A DNA stretch of 8,972 nucleotides. It comes from DATJZH01 sp035499215. GTDB lineage: Bacteria; Actinomycetota; Actinomycetes; Streptosporangiales; Streptosporangiaceae. The stretch covers positions 1 to 8,972 of the forward strand of contig DATJZH010000386.1 in NCBI GenBank assembly GCA_035499215.1, written 5' to 3'. A program made the translations under genes and the position numbers. The notes beneath the pieces are model-generated. The model worked only from the letters and a program-made list of their open reading frames with translations. It had not been told where the DNA came from and searched no databases. Below are positions 7,351 through 8,972 of this stretch, one piece after another. Within the stretch, counting starts at the first letter, position 1, and each line of letters opens with the position of its first letter.

Positions 7351-7360
7351 GGAGAAGGAG
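7351..7360 (+). promoter_or_regulatory. Ribosome-binding site of denD
   Basis: GGAGAAGGAG lies five bases before the ATG at 7366. This fixes the start and excludes the longer in-frame extension back to 7258. Confidence 0.8.
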
Positions 7361-7365
7361 ACGCC

Positions 7366-8367
7366 ATGGCTAGCGTGATGATCACTGGTGGTGCCGGCTT
7401 CCTGGGCTCGCGCCTCGCCAGGGAACTGCTGGCCGCGGGGTCGCTGAAGGCGGCAGGCGGCGGGACATGCCCGCTGTCGCTGGTGACGCTCGTCGACCGT
7501 GCGCCGCTTCCGCCCGATCTCGCCGCGGACAAGCGGGTCGCGGCAATCCGCGGCGACCTCGGCGAACTCCTGGGCCCTGGGCGCGCCGGGCGGGACGCGC
7601 TCGCCGGGGCTGACGTGATCTTCCATCTGGCCGCGGCGGTCAGCGCGGAATGCGAAGCGGACTTCGACCTCGGCATGCGGACGAACCTGCGTGCCACCGA
7701 GTCACTGCTCGCGTCGTGTCGCGCGCTCGGGACCAACCCGGTCGTGGTGTTTGCGAGTTCCCTCGCTGTCTTCGGGACATCCGGCGAGCACCCGCTCCCG
7801 GCTGTCGTGGACGATGACACGCTGCCGAATCCGCAGTCCAGCTACGGGGTGCAGAAAGTCATCGGTGAGCACCTGCTGGCCGACTACACCCGCAAGGGAT
7901 TCCTGCGCGGACGGACCATTCGCCTGATGACTGTCAGCGTGCGCCAGGGAAGGCCCAACGCGGCGGCGTCAAGCTTCCTGTCGGGCATCATCCGGGAGCC
8001 GCTCGCAGGCGAGCCCGCGGTCTGCCCGGTCGACGCGCGGACAGAGGTGGCGCTCGCCTCGCCGGCCCGGACCATCGACGGACTGCTCTGCGCCGCCGCT
8101 GCGTCCGACCAGGCCTGGGGCGGTCGCAGCGCGGTCAACCTGCCGGCGCTCACCGTGACAGTCGCGGGCATGGTCGCCGCGCTGGAGCGGGTGGCCGGAC
8201 CTGAGGTGAGCGCGCTGATCGACTGGGTTCCCGACCCGGCGGTGGCGGGGATCGTGACGAGCTGGCCCGCTCGATTCCGCGCCGACCGGGCAGCCCGGCT
8301 GGCGCTTGCGCCGGACCCGGATTTCGACTCCGTCATCAAGATGCATCTCGCTGAGACCCGATCTTGA
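7366..8367 (+). CDS. denD: D-erythronate dehydrogenase-like NAD-dependent SDR (DenD)
   Basis: A 333-aa extended short-chain dehydrogenase of the epimerase/dehydratase fold. Characterised DenD oxidises D-erythronate to 2-oxo-tetronate with NAD in the tetronate pathway that ends in dihydroxyacetone phosphate. TGGAGFLG at 7-14 is the Rossmann NAD motif, FHLAAAVS is at 86-93, and the catalytic Ser lies in FASSLAVFG (129-137). The Tyr-x3-Lys pair is Y160-G-V-Q-K164. The segment VRQGRPNAAASSFLSGIIRE, with the CPVD that follows it, is the substrate-domain signature I associate with DenD proteins. Length is normal for the family. It is divergent from a DUF1537 kinase, the partner expected for the pathway; OtnI and OtnC are not in view. 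The stop overlaps the ATG of the next ORF (TGATG). Another C4 or C3 sugar-acid substrate is possible. Confidence 0.85.
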   Translation: MASVMITGGAGFLGSRLARELLAAGSLKAAGGGTCPLSLVTLVDRAPLPPDLAADKRVAAIRGDLGELLGPGRAGRDALAGADVIFHLAAAVSAECEADFDLGMRTNLRATESLLASCRALGTNPVVVFASSLAVFGTSGEHPLPAVVDDDTLPNPQSSYGVQKVIGEHLLADYTRKGFLRGRTIRLMTVSVRQGRPNAAASSFLSGIIREPLAGEPAVCPVDARTEVALASPARTIDGLLCAAAASDQAWGGRSAVNLPALTVTVAGMVAALERVAGPEVSALIDWVPDPAVAGIVTSWPARFRADRAARLALAPDPDFDSVIKMHLAETRS

Positions 8368-8678
8368 TGCACCCCCGGCTCACCAGGCGGCTGCCCCGCA
8401 TTCTCGCTGCATTCACCCGGCCAGCGGCCATTACGCCACAATTTCCATGCCACCGCGTTCGCGCATGCCCGAGCAGATGGCAGGCGCAACAGCGATCTCA
8501 GCGTCGGGCAGCCGCAGCCGGCGCGCTGCGGATCAGCCGACGCAGCCTGCTAGCCGGCGGCGTCGGCGTTGCGGCGCTGGTCGCGTCACCGGACCTGTTC
8601 GCGGTACCGGAGGCTGCTGCGTGTCGACCCGGCCACAGGCACGATCTGGGCGTCTGCATGCCTGCTACTATTCGATGA
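8367..8678 (+). pseudogene. Short ORF with twin-arginine signal, probably a decayed exported protein
   Basis: A 103-aa frame beginning at an ATG that overlaps the denD stop as TGATG. Residues 57-62 (SRRSLL) followed by a hydrophobic run (LLAGGVGVAALVA, 61-73) and an AAA end (83-85) form a textbook Tat signal peptide with a cleavage-like site. Two things are odd. The twin Arg is preceded by 56 Arg-rich residues, far too long for a Tat n-region, and only 18 residues follow the presumed cleavage site. A plausible proper N-terminus (MPEQMAGATA, ATG at 8465) lies in a different frame. In a third frame the sequence after the signal reads VDPATGTIWASACLLLFDDE and ends at 8721. This pattern suggests a Tat-exported gene broken by frameshifts or sequencing errors and cut short. 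The mature protein family is not recognisable. Confidence 0.4.
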
Positions 8679-8874
8679 CGAGGCCGCCGACGAACGGGGC
8701 CGGTGCTTGATCCGCTCCTGAGAGAGGTCGGCGACAAGGTAGTCGTGCGGGGCGTCCCTTGCTGCCTGGCCTAACGCGGGGCCGGTTCCGGCCCCTTGCG
8801 GGGTAAGCGCTGAGACCGCCATGCTTGCCCAAAATCGGCCGCCAAGCCGGCTGCCGCTAACGGAAACTGTCATC
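8679..8874. other. Gap between the Tat remnant and the aminotransferase
   Basis: About 200 bp with no convincing gene. It holds the hairpin at 8778-8803 and should carry the promoter of the downstream aminotransferase. A minus-strand open frame covers it (8586-8876), but it has no recognisable motif and would start inside the aminotransferase leader. Confidence 0.45.
8778..8803 (+). terminator. Strong GC hairpin with an alternative stem
   Basis: GGGGCCGG-TT-CCGGCCCC (8778-8795) is a perfect 8-bp inverted repeat. Its last CCCC can instead pair with the GGGG at 8800-8803 (CCCC-TTGC-GGGG), so two stems compete. No T-run follows. Most simply it ends transcription before the aminotransferase. The overlap of stems and its place in the aminotransferase leader also allow an attenuator role. 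Confidence 0.4.
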
Positions 8875-8972
8875 ATGGGATTTGACTTGCCCGGCCTTCT
8901 GGCCGCTCGCGGCGGTGAGGGATACGGACTGCATGCTCGCTACCTCAACCCCCAGCTGGCGCGCATGCTGCA
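8875..8972 (+). CDS. Class III (PLP-dependent) aminotransferase, N-terminal fragment
   Basis: Only the first 32 codons are inside the window; the frame is open at the edge. The sequence MGFDLPGLLAARGGEGYGLH then ARYLNPQLARML resembles the start of the actinobacterial 'aspartate aminotransferase family' (class III, ornithine/acetylornithine-like), in which LH-x-x-YLNPQL-x-R precedes the first conserved Gly-Phe-Asp. The PLP lysine and cofactor motifs lie beyond the edge, so the reaction cannot be named. The ATG at 8875 has only a weak GGAA ahead of it. An in-frame ATG at 8821 would add 18 residues that look unlike the family. Confidence 0.6.
   Translation, partial: MGFDLPGLLAARGGEGYGLHARYLNPQLARML

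Larger units (their letters stand above)
7272..7365. promoter_or_regulatory. Divergent promoter/operator region between the kinase and denD
   Basis: The 94 bp must hold promoters for both genes. Two adjoining inverted repeats stand out: GTGTCGGACAC (7305-7315, perfect around a central G) and CATAC-GATCACT-GTATG (7315-7331), which share one base and lie in a locally AT-richer patch. The GT-N3-AC core of the first resembles operators of FadR-subfamily GntR repressors, so a shared substrate-responsive regulator is a reasonable inference. A TACGAT within the second repeat could be a -10 element for denD, but no good -35 was found. No regulator gene is in the window. Confidence 0.45.

Noticed and set aside
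7272..7820. N-terminal 183-codon extension of the kinase frame
   Set aside because: It is antisense to denD, low in complexity (Ser/Ala/Arg/Pro), and the family homology begins after the TTG at 7271, which has a strong ribosome-binding site.
8586..8876. 96-aa minus-strand frame opposite the Tat remnant
   Set aside because: Its start overlaps the aminotransferase start, it has Ser/Arg-rich low-complexity sequence and no motif.

Overview
The window is high-GC DNA with many GTG/TTG starts, strong codon bias and long antisense shadow frames, which points to an actinobacterium of the Streptomyces/Frankia/Streptosporangiales type. The genus cannot be fixed from this sequence. GC content is uneven. 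The pta gene is extremely GC-rich (about 83% in the 60 bases sampled), while the flavoprotein gene at 1614-3215 is near 55-57% where I counted. This suggests a core-metabolism neighbourhood interrupted by an acquired segment.

Layout: (1) 60-1573 is a degenerate ISL3-family insertion sequence whose transposase is broken by a one-base frameshift near 1200. Candidate imperfect terminal inverted repeats lie at 60-82 and 1551-1573. (2) 1614-3215 (minus) encodes a two-Rossmann-motif FAD/NAD(P) flavoprotein of unknown substrate. It is preceded by, and overlaps, a possible small Cys-rich zinc-ribbon ORF whose stop forms an ATGA overlap with an internal Met of the flavoprotein. (3) 3320-3560 is non-coding and includes a hairpin just after the pta stop. 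(4) 3561-5696 (minus) is a full-length three-domain phosphate acetyltransferase, without an adjacent ackA. (5) 5817-7271 (minus) encodes a four-carbon acid sugar kinase (DUF1537/OtnK superfamily). It is divergent, across a 94-bp intergenic region with two inverted repeats, from (6) 7366-8367 (plus), a D-erythronate dehydrogenase-like SDR (DenD). (7) 8367-8874 holds a short ORF coupled to denD by a TGATG overlap. It carries a clear twin-arginine signal but seems decayed. A strong hairpin follows. (8) From about 8875 a class III aminotransferase begins and runs off the window.

How they work together: denD plus the DUF1537 kinase is the recognisable core of tetronate (C4 sugar acid) catabolism. 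In the established pathway, D-erythronate is oxidised, isomerised, phosphorylated and decarboxylated to dihydroxyacetone phosphate. The isomerase (OtnI) and decarboxylase (OtnC) are not in the window. Pta interconverts acetyl-CoA and acetyl phosphate; it lies 120 bp downstream of the kinase on the same strand and could be co-transcribed with it. The flavoprotein segment beside the dead IS looks like an independent accessory insertion. No CRISPR array, tRNA, rRNA or obvious defence system was recognised.
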